DNA of 64,000 nt from Aquatica leii (Eukaryota; Arthropoda; Insecta; Coleoptera; Lampyridae): the NCBI GenBank assembly GCA_035610365.1, contig CM069432.1:75520520-75584519 (forward strand). The letters are read 5' to 3'. The translations under genes were made by a program, and so were the position numbers. The notes below the pieces were generated by a model. That model was not told the DNA's origin and did not search any database. It worked only from the letters and a program-made list of their open reading frames with translations. Positions within the stretch are counted from its first letter, which is position 1. Each line of letters opens with the position of its first letter. This document shows positions 36,546-47,401 of this stretch, in pieces.

Positions 36546-36727
36546 TAATACAATTGAAAGTTGTATCAAAATGCCATTTAATTTACAATTTATCATTCTA
36601 CAACTAGTTAATACTTTAGTAATTAAATCTTTTTAACCTATAAACAGTTCGTCGTTAATCTTTTTCATTTCTAAACCCAAAAAGGTTATTTTACTGTTGC
36701 TAATTTCTTGCATTTGAAAATTTGCGG

Positions 36728-38640
36728 TTAACTTACTTTTAATTGAATGTAAATTTTTTTACGGAATTCTAAATTTAGTAACATTTTAAGTAACATTTCA
36801 TACCAACATTTTGATACCTGTTTGAGATCATAAAGTGATTTATTAAATTTGCATATGAAGTTTAAATTATCTCTAACTAAACCTTTAAGGTTTGTACATA
36901 AAAACCGGTTTTGCCGAAAATCTGTACAGAAAAGTAGGCTTAACATCTAATTGTTGCACAAACAAATTATATTCTAAATACAAACAAAGCAAAACTCTTA
37001 TATTTATTATTTTTCTTACAGCGGCATACACATTATCATTGTAATATAGCAGCTGAAAACAACCCCGAACAATTATCCTTGCTTTTTTCACTAATTTACC
37101 ATTTATTTGTTTTACGCGAAATACCCACTTTGAGTTTATGATTTTCACTATGTCTGAAGGTTTTACCAACTCTCGCTATCTTTAAAAGTATTCAACTCTT
37201 TGCTAATTGCATTTTTCCATTTTTTATTACTTGTATAGCTTTGATGTATATTAGAAATTAAGCTTCCAATTAAAAGAACGGTTATTAAATTTCTTTCAGA
37301 TTCATCGGTAGTGTAATAATCTTGTAAATAATTTAGAATTTTTTTAATTCTCATACTTGTTCTAGTTTCTAATTAGTAATTTTCTTTATAAATTTTTACG
37401 TTTTTTATTCTTTTCAAATCCATCATTATTATTGTCACTTATGTCAAGTATTGTGTTTTTGTTTACATTGTTTTTCATCAAATACTACATTTGTTCCGTT
37501 TAGAAACTTTTGGTGTTTAAGCTTCTATAATCATTTTCTGTATAACTTATAATTAATTTCTCACTTACTTTCTTATAGTCGGGCTTGTGACTATTCCATA
37601 TTTCAGCAGGCGTTATTTCTTTTGTTAGAAAACTTGATTCGGTCGAACTGCTTCTTCCTAAAACCACCCGAATCAATCAAAGATTAAAAATTTTGCTGCT
37701 TCGATCAGTATTTAATTAAATTTTTCAAACACACTATTGTATCCGTATTTCTTTTTGTTTGCAGAGTTCTTTAAATGATGTAGATGAGTATTCACCGCGG
37801 TTGTCGCATTTTAACTTTTCAATTTATGTTTCAAATTTTGCATTAACCACATTTAAATATTTTTTTTCCACAATTTTATATCTTACTTTTTCTAATTAAC
37901 TTACAGATAATAACTTATAAAATAATTTTTTACATACTCATACGTTTTCATTGGTAGCTCTTATTTCACTTTCCATTTAAAGCCGTGTTTGTCATTGTTT
38001 GTAAACGGTAAGTGTGGCATCTGATTTGGCTAAATTGATTGTATAAATTATATTTTCTTGTTCAGTAACATACTTTTCAAAATCAAGTTTTATTAAATGG
38101 TGTAAGACTGTAATTAAGGTTTTACTCTCGTTTGTAGTTTTCTCTGTGAAATTTGTTTAATTTCATCTTACTAACATTCAAGGTCGAAAACCTCTTTGTT
38201 TGCTTTTACAATTATAACATTTGTAAAGTAGTAATAGTCATTTACACTTGGTTGATATTCACTATTTAAAGATTGATTTCTTGAAACTTTTAACGATTTC
38301 CATAACTATTTCTTTATTTTGGATTTTCTTTTTTGCATCTTTTAAAGACAGCATTATTATTGATTTCATAATCTAAATTACTCTTTGTTTGTCGTGCTTC
38401 TTTCATTATTCTTAACAAAGTCAAGCGTAACTTTTTCTTAGTCTTGTGTAACAACAATCAATGGATGTTACAGTTTGAAAAGACTCTGGCATTGACGAGA
38501 TCAACTGTGAAATAATCTCACTTTGTTCTAATTTTCGATTAGCCGTCTTTAGATCATAAATAAAATGTTCAAATTTAGTAAGAAATATACTTTATTCCAC
38601 TTTTAAGGTACGTTTTTTAAAAACTTTAATTATTTTATTT
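36728..38640 (-). pseudogene. Ty1/copia element remnant (gag-integrase-RT)
   Basis: Minus-strand blocks in copia order from right to left: a gag-like zinc-knuckle start KCYNCKSKQRG near 38220, integrase C-terminal ITPAEIWNSHKPDYKK near 37570-37620, RT entry NSKWVFRVKQINGKLVKKAR near 37060-37130, QQLDVKPTFLYRF near 36930-36960 (the DVKxAFLxG block, with Ala changed to Thr) and NKSLYDLKQVSKCWYEML near 36800-36860. Frames change repeatedly and no LTRs could be found. It is distinct from the less decayed copia fragment at the window start. Confidence 0.75.
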
Positions 38641-38845
38641 GTAGTAGTTATCAACAGTCACGTTTTCCTAGTAATGAAACTTAATGTAACCTCAACGTTC
38701 ACTAGCTTTCATGGCAATACCTTCAAAAGCTCTTAACTAGAAACTATAACGTGTAACGTTTGTTTGAATGTATTAAACAATGTTGCTTGATGCGAAGTAA
38801 TAACATTCTGCTGAACTTTCATTGTTTATTATTTTGAAATGAATA

Positions 38846-38894
38846 TACACAACGTTTCGATTGCTTTGGTATCTGCAATCGTCATCAGGTGAAT
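38846..38894 (-). ncRNA. hammerhead-ribozyme-like core, left arm
   Basis: Minus strand: CTGATGA (38882-38888), a 7-bp stem CGATTGC / GCAATCG closed by a ten-base loop, then GAAAC overlapping the stem end (38854-38858), then GTTGTGTA, which can form a 3-bp stem III with GTA at the cleavage site. All invariant core bases I can check are present. Stem I pairing was not convincing, so activity as a monomer is uncertain. Confidence 0.55.
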
Positions 38895-39009
38895 ACTAAC
38901 AAACTTAGAAACTACTGGAGCTTATATACTAAAGACATGTTCGATGAAGCGTTCAAACGTACAAAATCAATTTAGTATATAAGCTCCAGTAGTTTCTAAG
39001 TTTGTTAGT

Positions 39010-39058
39010 ATTCACCTGATGACGATTGCAGATACCAAAGCAATCAAAACGTTGTGTA
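39010..39058 (+). ncRNA. hammerhead-ribozyme-like core, right arm (one core change)
   Basis: Same structure on the plus strand with CTGATGA at 39016-39022, but the GAAAC box reads AAAAC. This is the only difference from the left arm, and it hits an invariant G of the core. Confidence 0.5.
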
Positions 39059-39114
39059 TATTCATTTCAAAATAATAAACAATGAAAGTTCAGCAGAATG
39101 TTATTACTTCGCAT

Positions 39115-40150
39115 ATAACGTGTAAGTTTAAGAAAATTTGTCAAAGAAAATTAAATGCATCAAACACGTTTATTATTTTAACGATTATCTTTACACTTGT
39201 GCATATGTATTGTTGTCGCCATTATTTTCATATAATTGTTATTATATACAATATACAATATGATTTATATTAATTATTTTTTTAAATTAATGCATACTTA
39301 AATGATTTTACATTTGTGATTATATATTACTACAAAAAACATGAATAAGTGTTACAGTTATAATCATAAAGTTTTTACTATTACATACGTGTGGGTAATC
39401 TAATGTAATGTAATACACATATCTTTTGAGTTTATGTGCAGTTCATTGATACTTTTGTATTTAGATATTACATAATGTAACGTAAATTAAGCATTAGGTC
39501 GAAATGTTTAAAATTTCCTTAAAGATATATTCTTGTTTCTACTCCTAGACCCCAGATAACTACTCTAACAGTCATTTTCTTCGTTGTATTGAAACAGTGT
39601 AGAAACCCATTTTTTCTGCAAGTTAGAATGCTATTTGTTAAATATTTCTACATCAACTCCAAAAGCTGTAAATGATTAACTATACTCCGATTGCCGAACA
39701 GACAACAATAAAGCCATCTTACTAATAAAAGAGACTGAATTATGTTAAGTCAGATTTACATACATAAAGAATATATGGTAGTCGAATTGTTCTTTATTAG
39801 CTAGGTATATAAAATATCACGTATTAAATTTTAAAAAAATGTATATTTGTAATATACAACAACTAGTGATAAATACATTACGTTTGATATTTTTTGTAGG
39901 TTTATTAAGTATTTACATAACACAACTAAAACAACAACAACGAATAACAAAATTAAAATTGACTTATTAAATCGGAGTCTGATGTAGAAGATGCGTTGTC
40001 TAATTTAAGGCACTGCACATCTTTAATAGAATCACATTGGTTTTTGATAACAATATCCGATATTCACGAAACAGATAAATGTTTATTAATTAGCAATAAA
40101 AAAGCAATAAATATATACAGTGTCTATTTGATTAACAAGTTGTTAATGTA
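39115..40150. other. intergenic flank of the Polinton, no gene seen
   Basis: AT-rich sequence ending with AATGTA (40145-40150), the left copy of the Polinton target duplication. Confidence 0.5.
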
Positions 40151-40174
40151 AGTAGGGTAAGATGGAGACTTCTG

Positions 40175-40550
40175 TGACAAGAGGAGGAGGGACCTTGACC
40201 TTGACCTCTTACTCCTCCTCACAGACCTACACAGAAGAAGACAAAGACTTTCTGTGACAAGAGGAGGAGGGACCTTGACCTTGACCTCTTACTCCTCCTC
40301 ACAGACCTACACAGAAGAAGACAAAGACTTTAAATGACCTGGAATAACCCTACTCCTCCTCACAGACCTACACAGAAGTAGACAAAGACTTTAAATGACC
40401 TGGAATAACCCTACTCCTCCTCACAGACCTACACAGAAGAAGACAAAGACTTTAAATGACCTGGAATAACCCTACTCCTCCTCACAAACCTACACAGAAG
40501 TAGACAAAGACTTTAAACGACCTAGAGTTACCTTACTGCTCCTCCTTACA
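40175..40550. repeat. subterminal tandem repeats, left arm
   Basis: Two ~80-bp units containing GACCTTGACCTTGACCTC are followed by ~61-bp units (GACCTGGAATAACCCTACTC). All share CTCCTCCTCACAGACCTACA. There are about five units in all. Confidence 0.9.
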
Positions 40551-40576
40551 GATCCGATTAACCGGTATTTTTTATT

Positions 40577-40658
40577 AAAAACCGGTGGATGTAGTTGGAT
40601 TCGAACCAGGGATTTCACGTTTATGAACCAGCGACCTTTACCACTACACCATAAACCT
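40577..40658 (-). ncRNA. tRNA-like RNA polymerase III unit in the left TIR
   Basis: On the minus strand there is a perfect A box TGGTGTAGTGG (40641-40651), 33 bases, a perfect B box GGTTCGAATCC (40597-40607), and an oligo-T stop (five Ts, 40577-40581). The T-arm has only about three good pairs and the 5' and 3' ends do not form an acceptor stem, so it is a tRNA-derived transcript rather than a working tRNA. It faces the element end. Confidence 0.65.
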
Positions 40659-40973
40659 GTTGGGTTTAAACAGTCAATTTATTGTTGATATATAAGACGA
40701 TTGAAAGTACTATATAATAATTTAAATTTATAGCTTACAATAAATCACAAATTAGCTAAAATAATATATAAGAAAATTTAACCTTCAGACACAAGTAATT
40801 TCCGCTTTTATTTATTAATTGTACATTGTATATAATAACTTACAATAATAAGTTACAATAAATCATAAATTGCTCTAAAATAATATATAAAAAAATCTAA
40901 CCTACAAAAACTGTTGTTAGAAACAGCTGTAAAAACCAACAGACCATCGCACACACAAAAGTTGAATACACAA

Positions 40974-41284
40974 CTAACAACACGTGTCACTGTTTGGCAT
41001 AATTATAATACCGCGATCATTGAACGAATCACATTTACGCCAATCCGTGTGAATATAATGGCTACTGCTAGAAAATTGTATGCGAAATTCTTTCGAAGTA
41101 TTGGGTGCTGTTATAGTAAAAACTTTAATACCATGTAATACGTTAGGCATAAGTTGAAACCACTGGTGTGGGTTATCTTTAAAACAAATAATAGCGTCTT
41201 CACAGTTCGGAGGTTGAACTATATAAAGAGTATTACCATAACAAGCACTGAGCACAACTGATTTAAAAATGATGGGAATCATTG
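40974..41284 (-). CDS. Polinton accessory protein, unknown (102 aa)
   Basis: A minus-strand frame just inside the left TIR, starting MIPIIFKSVVLSACYG and containing PNCEDAIICFKDNPHQWFQ and HYIHTDWRKCDSFNDRG. Five Cys and several Trp/His residues give it a real-protein composition unlike the chance frames nearby. I do not recognise the family. The N terminus could be a weak hydrophobic segment. It is divergently arranged with the DNA polymerase gene, with about 370 bp between the starts, a gap that holds a tandem duplication. It could be a host-interaction gene, as terminal genes of such elements often are, but that is inference. Confidence 0.5.
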
Positions 41285-41358
41285 CAACGTCGAAAATACA
41301 CTAAACTAAACACAAAAAATTTTAACATTTCAAAATTACTGTAATTTATTTATTATTG

Positions 41359-41536
41359 GTTTTTGTTATTTTTTCATAAAATTTTTACGTTGTACTCAAA
41401 GTAATTATGTCGTTAAATCATTTAATTCAAGACATTATTATTAGTTTTTATTATTTTTTCATAAAATAAAACATGTTTACAAGGTACTCAAAGTAATTAT
41501 GTCGTTAAATCATTTAATTCAAGACATTATTGTTAG
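41359..41536. repeat. ~90-bp tandem duplication upstream of polB
   Basis: The segment with TTATTTTTTCATAAAAT and then TACTCAAAGTAATTATGTCG recurs immediately downstream. It lies between the divergent genes and could be part of their shared promoter region. Confidence 0.8.
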
Positions 41537-41651
41537 CATTAAAACGTTATAATAAAAGTATGATGTTTCTTTTAATGGACTTGACCCTACCACTTATGAC
41601 GTCACATACATATATACGATGGAGGTGAAGAGATGGAACTCATTCGCAGAG

Positions 41652-44600
41652 ATGTCCTCCTCAAGTAAACAAGTGCTTACAAGTGACGGTGCTGTGGTTG
41701 CTGCTAAAAAATGTAAGTTTGAAATTATACATTTGCCTACTAAATCTACTACTCGAATTAATGTTTTACAAACAAAAATTTAATTTTGACAAAAAAGAAA
41801 ATAAACACCTGACAATATCCATAAACCTTTCCTATCCCCGTTTCATTGGGTGCTCGCCCCGTCATTGCGCAGTAATTATTCTTATTTTTACCGACTAATA
41901 GAAGATATTAAATATAGTATTATTTTGTAAATTACAGCACAAATTTGTCCTCAATGCGAGCACCAATTTACACGAAGCGATAATCTGAAACGTCACTTAA
42001 AAAACTCCTGCAAAGGTATTGCTCTAAATAAAGTTATGAAACGTAAATTTGAAATTGAGGCCCAGTCTTCATCTAAGAAAAAGAGCAATGACAACAAAAA
42101 GGATGTAATCGTCAACGTTAGATGCAACGAGTGTCAAGAAGATGTACCCAAAGCACATTATCGAGGACATCTTCGAAGCAATCGTCACAAAATTAATGCT
42201 TGTCGATTTATAGATGATGGTGTTCAAATTATACAATCAGCATTTCAAGATAGGCTCATGAGTTATAAATTATGGCCTAGTAACCAACATGTAAAAGTAG
42301 TAGACTTGATGAACGAGTTCAGTGAAAAAATAAGCAGTCTTATGAATAAACAAATTGCAAAATTTAGAAACGTTAAGGTTAATTGTGAATTATTTGGGTT
42401 ATATACATTAAAGCAACAAGAAGTATTAGATATCAAGTCTTTTCAAACAAAGTATGAAATTCTAAGCCCGGGTACGGATGTTGCAGAACTATATAAGAAG
42501 TTTGTGGACATTTTAGATAGAAAGGAATCTGAATTCCAAGAAAAAGATTCGGGTGAGTAAAGTATCAAAAATGTTATATGTTACAAAAGTTTGTTTTAGG
42601 ATGGGTTTTAGTGAAATTTCTACATGTAGAAGTCAATTTCGTTAAATTCAACCCCTTAAGAGCATCCTCCTATTTGAGACTACCAGCTGAAATCATCCAT
42701 AAAAAAGCTGTCATCAATGTTATGAATTTTGATGAATTCTGTTTTGGATGGGCTGTGGCATCTGCACTAGTTGTTTCGAATGGGAATCCGCAAAGAGTTG
42801 CGTCCTATCCCGATTTTCGAACTTTATGCAATTGGGATGGTATTACTTTCCCTATGAAACTAACTGATATTGGAAAGTTTGAAGACAACAACAACATATC
42901 GGTTAACGTGTACGGATTAGAAGAAATTACAGAACAAGGAACACGAAGAATTGAAGTTGTGGGGCCACTATATTACACGAAAAAGAAGCAGAATACTCAC
43001 ATTAATTTATTGTTAATAGAAAACAACACGGGTTCTCAACATTATTGTTGGATCAAGAATTTTTCGCGATTGGTGAGTACACAGTTAACAACCCGGCACG
43101 GTGCAAAATATTTTTGCGATTCCTGTTTACATTACTTTAGAAATGAACAACTGCTTCAACGACACGTAACACATGATTGTAATTATGTCTACACAAAATT
43201 ACCTACGCATAATGCTACAATCGATACAACCGGTGCAGTTACGTATGATAATGTGCTTAAATTTAATAATTTCCATAAAAAAATGTCTGTTCCGTTTGTC
43301 ATATATGCTGATTTTGAGTCATTGCTTATACCTGTACATACGGCGTTTCCTAATCCAAAGGATCCCTTCACTGTCAAAACATGTAAGCATGAACCATATG
43401 CTTTCGCGTACTACATTAAATCTACTGAGAATGATGAATGGTCTCGTTTAAAACTGTATCGTGGTGTAGATGCTGCTAGAACATTTATTAACTGGTTAGA
43501 ATCGGACATACATCAAATATATTCTAACCATTTAAAAGAGTCGAAACCGATGCTTCCACTAACTGCACCAGAATTGGTTGAGTATGAAGCGGCACAACAA
43601 TGCTTTATTTGCAAGAAAGAATTTGGTAACTCTGGCAATCCAAAAGTAAAAGATCATTCTCATCTTACAGGAAGATATCGTGGCGCAGCACATTCTACAT
43701 GTAACCTTAATTATAAAATACCTAACTTTATACCAATATTTTTTCATAACCTAAGCGGGTATGATGCACATTTATTTATAAAACAGTTGGCTTTAGAAAA
43801 GAAGAGGTCGATGTAATTCCACAATCTAAAGAAAAATATATCACGTTCAGCAAGAGACTACTAGTGGATAGAACACCTAAAGAAAATGGAAAAATGGAAG
43901 ATGTGTACCTGCGTGTACGATTTCTTGACAGTTATCGTTTTCTGGCTTCATCCTTAGACGCGTTAGCACAAACTCTTGCAGATGAACAATGTACCAGTTT
44001 ACGAAAATTTTATTCTAATGATCAAAAGTTTAACCTGGCAAGAGTTAAAGGGATTTTTCCATATTGTTACGTGGACAACTACACAAAATTAACTGAATGC
44101 TGTTTACCAAAAAAAGAAGATTTTTACGACACTCTTCGAGAGCAACATATTTCTAAAGAAGATTATCAACGTGCTACAAGCACATGGACAACGTTTCAGT
44201 GTAAATCGCTTGGAGATTATTCCGACGTATACCTATCTTGTGATGTGTTACTATTAACTGATGTATTTGAAAATTTTCGTGTACTCTGTCAAAAAATTTA
44301 TGATTTAGATCCAGCTCAATATATTACGGCTCCTGGTCTGGCTTGGGACGCAATGCTGAAACATACGCAAGTAGAATTAGAGCTTTTGACTGATATGGAT
44401 ATGTACCATTTTTTAAGAAAGGTATTCGCGGAGGTGTAAGTACATGCATTAAACGAAAATCTCTAGCCAATAACCCATATATTCCAAGCTTTAATTCTAA
44501 AAACCCTATATCATACATTATGTACTTAGATTCCACAAATTTATATGGACACCCAATGCGAGAGTATTTACCTCGTACAGGATTTACTTGGTTATCGTCT

Positions 44601-45964
44601 GAAGCTGTGGGCTCTTTTAACGTTTTAGACATACCCGACGATGCTGAAGAGGGGTATGTATTAGAGGTGGATTTACATTATCCAGATAATTTACATAACC
44701 ATCACAACGATTTACCATTCTGTCCAGAAAGTATTTGTTCTCCAAGTTCAACCTCATCCCAGAAAAACTCATTCCAAATTTAAATGATAAAACAGCATAC
44801 ATCATTCATTACAGAAACTTAAAGCAATGTCTTAAGCATGGATTGGTGCTTACTCATACACATCGAATATTAAAATTTCAGCAAAGTCCTTGGTTACGAA
44901 GTTACATCGATTTAAACACCAGGTTACGAAATGAGGTGAATACGAAATTTGAAAAGGATTTTTACAAACTGATGAATAACGGTGTATTTGGAAAAACAAT
45001 GGAAAATGTGGATAAGCGAAGAAATATACGTTTATTAACTCATTGGGAAAACATTGGGAAACGCTTAGGATTAGAGGCTTACGTGGCTAAACCAACTTTT
45101 AAGCAGGTGACCAGGTTCACTGAAAAGTTATACGCAATAGAACTGTCCAAAACAGCTGTTGTATACAATAAACCTGTATATGTTGGATTTACGATATTAG
45201 ATATATCAAAAATTGTAATGTACCGGTTTTTTTATGAAGTGTTACGATCAAGATATGAACAAAACGTAAAATTATTGTACACGGATACAGACAGCTTAAT
45301 AGTAGAAATACAAACACCTGATGTTTACGAAGATATGAAAATACAGCTAAATGAATATGACACTTCTAATTATAAAAAGAATAATCGACAGAATATTCCA
45401 ATTACTACTTCTGTTGTAGGTAAAATGAAGGATGAATTTGGTGGAGCAGCAGTTCATAGTTTCTACGGTGCTGGAGCCAAGTGTTACTGTGTTAATGTCG
45501 GGGATCAAGTTATTAAAAAAGCTAAAGGTGTGCGAAAATATGTAATACAACGCGATATTAGTGAACTAGATTTTAAACAAGTTGCTGAAGGTGAGAAGGA
45601 AACTATAATGTGTAAAATGTATGTGTTTAGATCTACTTTACATGATCTACACACAGAACTTATAAATAAAATAGCTTTGTGTTCTTCCGACGATAAACGA
45701 TTTATAATACCTGGTACATGTAATACGTTGGCATGGGGTCATCAAGATATCGATTGGAACGTCAAAATAAATTCTTTATTAAAAGCTGCTTTTGATACCC
45801 TTCAAGAACCGGATGGTGAAGAGGACAAACAACCAGATTCGGAGTTTGAGAACTTTGATGGTTTTGAATCATCTGCAAACTGGGATTCCAGCGCGTTACC
45901 ACCACAGTTCAACGACCCCATTGATTTGGATGAACTGATAAATAATCATGTGAACGATATATAA
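41652..45964 (+). CDS. polB: protein-primed DNA polymerase B, three introns/exons and three frame breaks
   Basis: Exons: 41652-41712, 41938-42552, 42600 onward; the two introns (225 and 47 bp) have GTAAGT/GTGAGT donors and AG acceptors and keep the frame. Exon 2 carries a C2HC finger (CPQCEHQFTRSDNLKRH) and a second Cys/His cluster. Exon 3 has exonuclease motif I YADFES (~43305), a zinc-cluster region (CFICKKEF... ~43597-43710) and Exo II NLSGYDAH (~43750). Further on come YLSCDVLLLTDVF (Exo III, ~44235), motif A YLDSTNLYG (~44523), motif B FYKLMNNGVFGKTMENVD (~44960) and motif C YTDTDSL (~45280). Single-base frame breaks lie near 43800, 44416 and 44730, each by an A-run. It replicates the element from a protein primer; as assembled the frame is broken. 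Confidence 0.9.
41713..41937 (+). other. polB intron 1
   Basis: Donor TGTAAGT (GT at 41713) and acceptor TTACAG (AG at 41936-41937). Removal joins a 61-base first coding exon to the zinc-finger frame in the correct phase. Confidence 0.65.
42553..42599 (+). other. polB intron 2 (47 bp)
   Basis: Donor GTGAGT at 42553 and acceptor TTGTTTTAG ending at 42599. Splicing fuses the zinc-finger exon in frame to the polymerase; unspliced, a TAA at 42558 stops translation. Confidence 0.75.
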
Positions 45965-46024
45965 ATATATCTAAAAGTGGCGGGGATAATAAAAAAATAA
46001 ATAAAAAATAACTGTTTTATTTGT

Positions 46025-46951
46025 TTATATTACAGCGCTGTTGTTTATCCATGAATTATGAGATTTATCTAAACCTAACGATTTTACGTATAACCGATTA
46101 CCACGACGTTTTAATATTTTTTCGACTAAATATATGTCTGCATATTTAACTTCTTGAAGTTCTTGTTCGTAAAAACCTCCTTTGATCTGCTGATCTTTTA
46201 CGTCCTTTAAAATGTATGTAGTAGGATTCGTATTTTGTACAGTCATTACCTGAAAAATTTCAGTGCTCCAATTTGGGGTAAAACCTTTTGCAAACACCCC
46301 CCGATGTTTACTAATTCGAACGAATGTACCTTTTGAAAATTTAGGTATTTTTAAATCCAGGACTTTTCTATTATCGAACCGAGATTTTAAAATGTTCTTC
46401 GAGTTATTTTTATTCACATCGATCGGTTTATATCCAGTAGTTCTATGAGTTGTTGAATTGTAATGTTTAACAATTAACGGTAATAAATTCAACCATTTAT
46501 AAGATCCTTGTAAGCTAAACTTTTTCCACATGAGGTTTTTCAAGGTGCGATTTACTCGTTCAACGATGCTACTTTTTTTTTCAGAATAAGTGCTGTAATG
46601 ATTTATAGCAAACTTCTTCATTAGATCTTGGAATTGTTTATTATAAAATTCTTTACCATTATCAGTCTGTAAATTATGAGGTGTTGCTTTAACTAATACT
46701 TTTTTCATTGCATTAGTTACATCTGTTCCAGTTTTTCGTTTTACTGGTTCACACCAAACATATTTTGAAAAGGTATTAATTACTACTAAAATGTAACGAA
46801 AACCTTTATTTAAACGTGCGTAGGGTATCATTTCTACTAAATCTGCTTGAAAGAGGTCATTCAATCCTTTAATAACTACACGCCTTCGAGGAAAATTTTT
46901 TCTAACCGGTTTATGAAGTTCTTCAATCACTTGCTGTCGTTCGGGCTCCAT
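46025..46951 (-). CDS. int: retroviral-type (DDE) integrase of the Polinton
   Basis: 308 residues. The N-terminal part is basic (PVRKNFPRRRVV). The catalytic core follows: first Asp in FQADLVEMIPYA (~residue 35), DNGKEF (~residue 97) and Glu in SSIVERVNRTLK (~residue 130), the D,D-35-E arrangement of rve-family integrases. The C terminus has a basic chromo/SH3-like stretch (KFSKGTFVRISKHRG, then a strand-rich end). It inserts the element and makes the 6-bp duplication. The usual N-terminal HHCC zinc finger is not visible before the first Met, so either this start is internal or the finger is lost. It converges on polB with only ~60 bp between their ends. Its N-terminal codons overlap the next gene's 3' end by 25 bp. 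Confidence 0.93.
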   Translation of the reverse strand: MEPERQQVIEELHKPVRKNFPRRRVVIKGLNDLFQADLVEMIPYARLNKGFRYILVVINTFSKYVWCEPVKRKTGTDVTNAMKKVLVKATPHNLQTDNGKEFYNKQFQDLMKKFAINHYSTYSEKKSSIVERVNRTLKNLMWKKFSLQGSYKWLNLLPLIVKHYNSTTHRTTGYKPIDVNKNNSKNILKSRFDNRKVLDLKIPKFSKGTFVRISKHRGVFAKGFTPNWSTEIFQVMTVQNTNPTTYILKDVKDQQIKGGFYEQELQEVKYADIYLVEKILKRRGNRLYVKSLGLDKSHNSWINNSAVI

Positions 46952-47352
46952 AGCTGAACTTTTACAATGATCTCTAATACAAAACTAATTTCGTCTTGTT
47001 TAAATCGTAAAACTCTTTCACCTTGCGATGTTAATCTGACCTGTTCGCTTTCTGATACCTTAATGACATCTCCCTTGTTTAGTAAGACCCCTTCTAAATC
47101 TTGCAGAGTGTTATATTTTTTTTCGTTGATATGTATTATACAATCATGTGAGCATCGCACGGTTATAATGCTAGCCTCAAGCAAAGGGAATTCATATTCG
47201 TTTCCAAATAAGTTGATATGTGAACCATCTGTCGTACCCATTACGTATACCGCTGTATCATAATGTAAAGAAGATACTTGTTTTACAAAATAAAGAGTTT
47301 CTTGATGAGTTTTAATTTGGTTAATATGTCTTCCAAACTTATCGAGCGTCAT
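46927..47352 (-). CDS. Polinton protein of unknown function (141 aa)
   Basis: Starts MTLDKFGRHINQIKTHQ and has a beta-rich composition with YVMGTTDGSHINLFGNEYEF, then ITVRCSHDCIIHINEKKY, then LNKGDVIKVSE. The spacing of short strand-like blocks suggests a small jelly-roll or OB-type fold, but this is only an impression. It sits between the integrase and a long virion-protein-like gene on the same strand and overlaps the integrase start by 25 bp, which supports co-expression. Intact as read; no recognised enzyme motif. Confidence 0.7.
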   Translation of the reverse strand: MTLDKFGRHINQIKTHQETLYFVKQVSSLHYDTAVYVMGTTDGSHINLFGNEYEFPLLEASIITVRCSHDCIIHINEKKYNTLQDLEGVLLNKGDVIKVSESEQVRLTSQGERVLRFKQDEISFVLEIIVKVQLWSPNDSK

Positions 47353-47401
47353 GTCTTAGGTCTGCGGTTACCACTAATATGAGAATGTGCTTAACAACCC
47401 A

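Larger units (their letters stand above)
38790..39114. repeat. near-perfect 144-bp inverted repeat with 37-bp loop
   Basis: Arms 38790-38933 and 38971-39114 are reverse complements at 143 of 144 positions by eye. The loop is 38934-38970. Each arm contains a hammerhead-like core (see the next two entries), and sequence of this type is found in terminal repeats of Penelope-like elements, so this may be two Penelope-type ends joined head to head. Conservation this high implies recent origin or gene conversion. Confidence 0.85.
40151..40932. repeat. left terminal inverted repeat of the Polinton
   Basis: Inverted match to 55194-56095. Order from the outer end: subterminal tandem repeats (40175-40550), a tRNA-like Pol III unit on the minus strand (40577-40658), an AT-rich part, and an inner end near the CTGTTGTTAGAAACAGCTGT block. 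It lacks ~140 bp that the right arm has near its inner end. Confidence 0.92.

Noticed and set aside
40577..40658. Functional tRNA gene in the Polinton arms
   Set aside because: A and B boxes are perfect, but the acceptor stem does not pair and the T stem has only about three pairs, with no proper anticodon stem. I therefore call it a tRNA-like Pol III unit.
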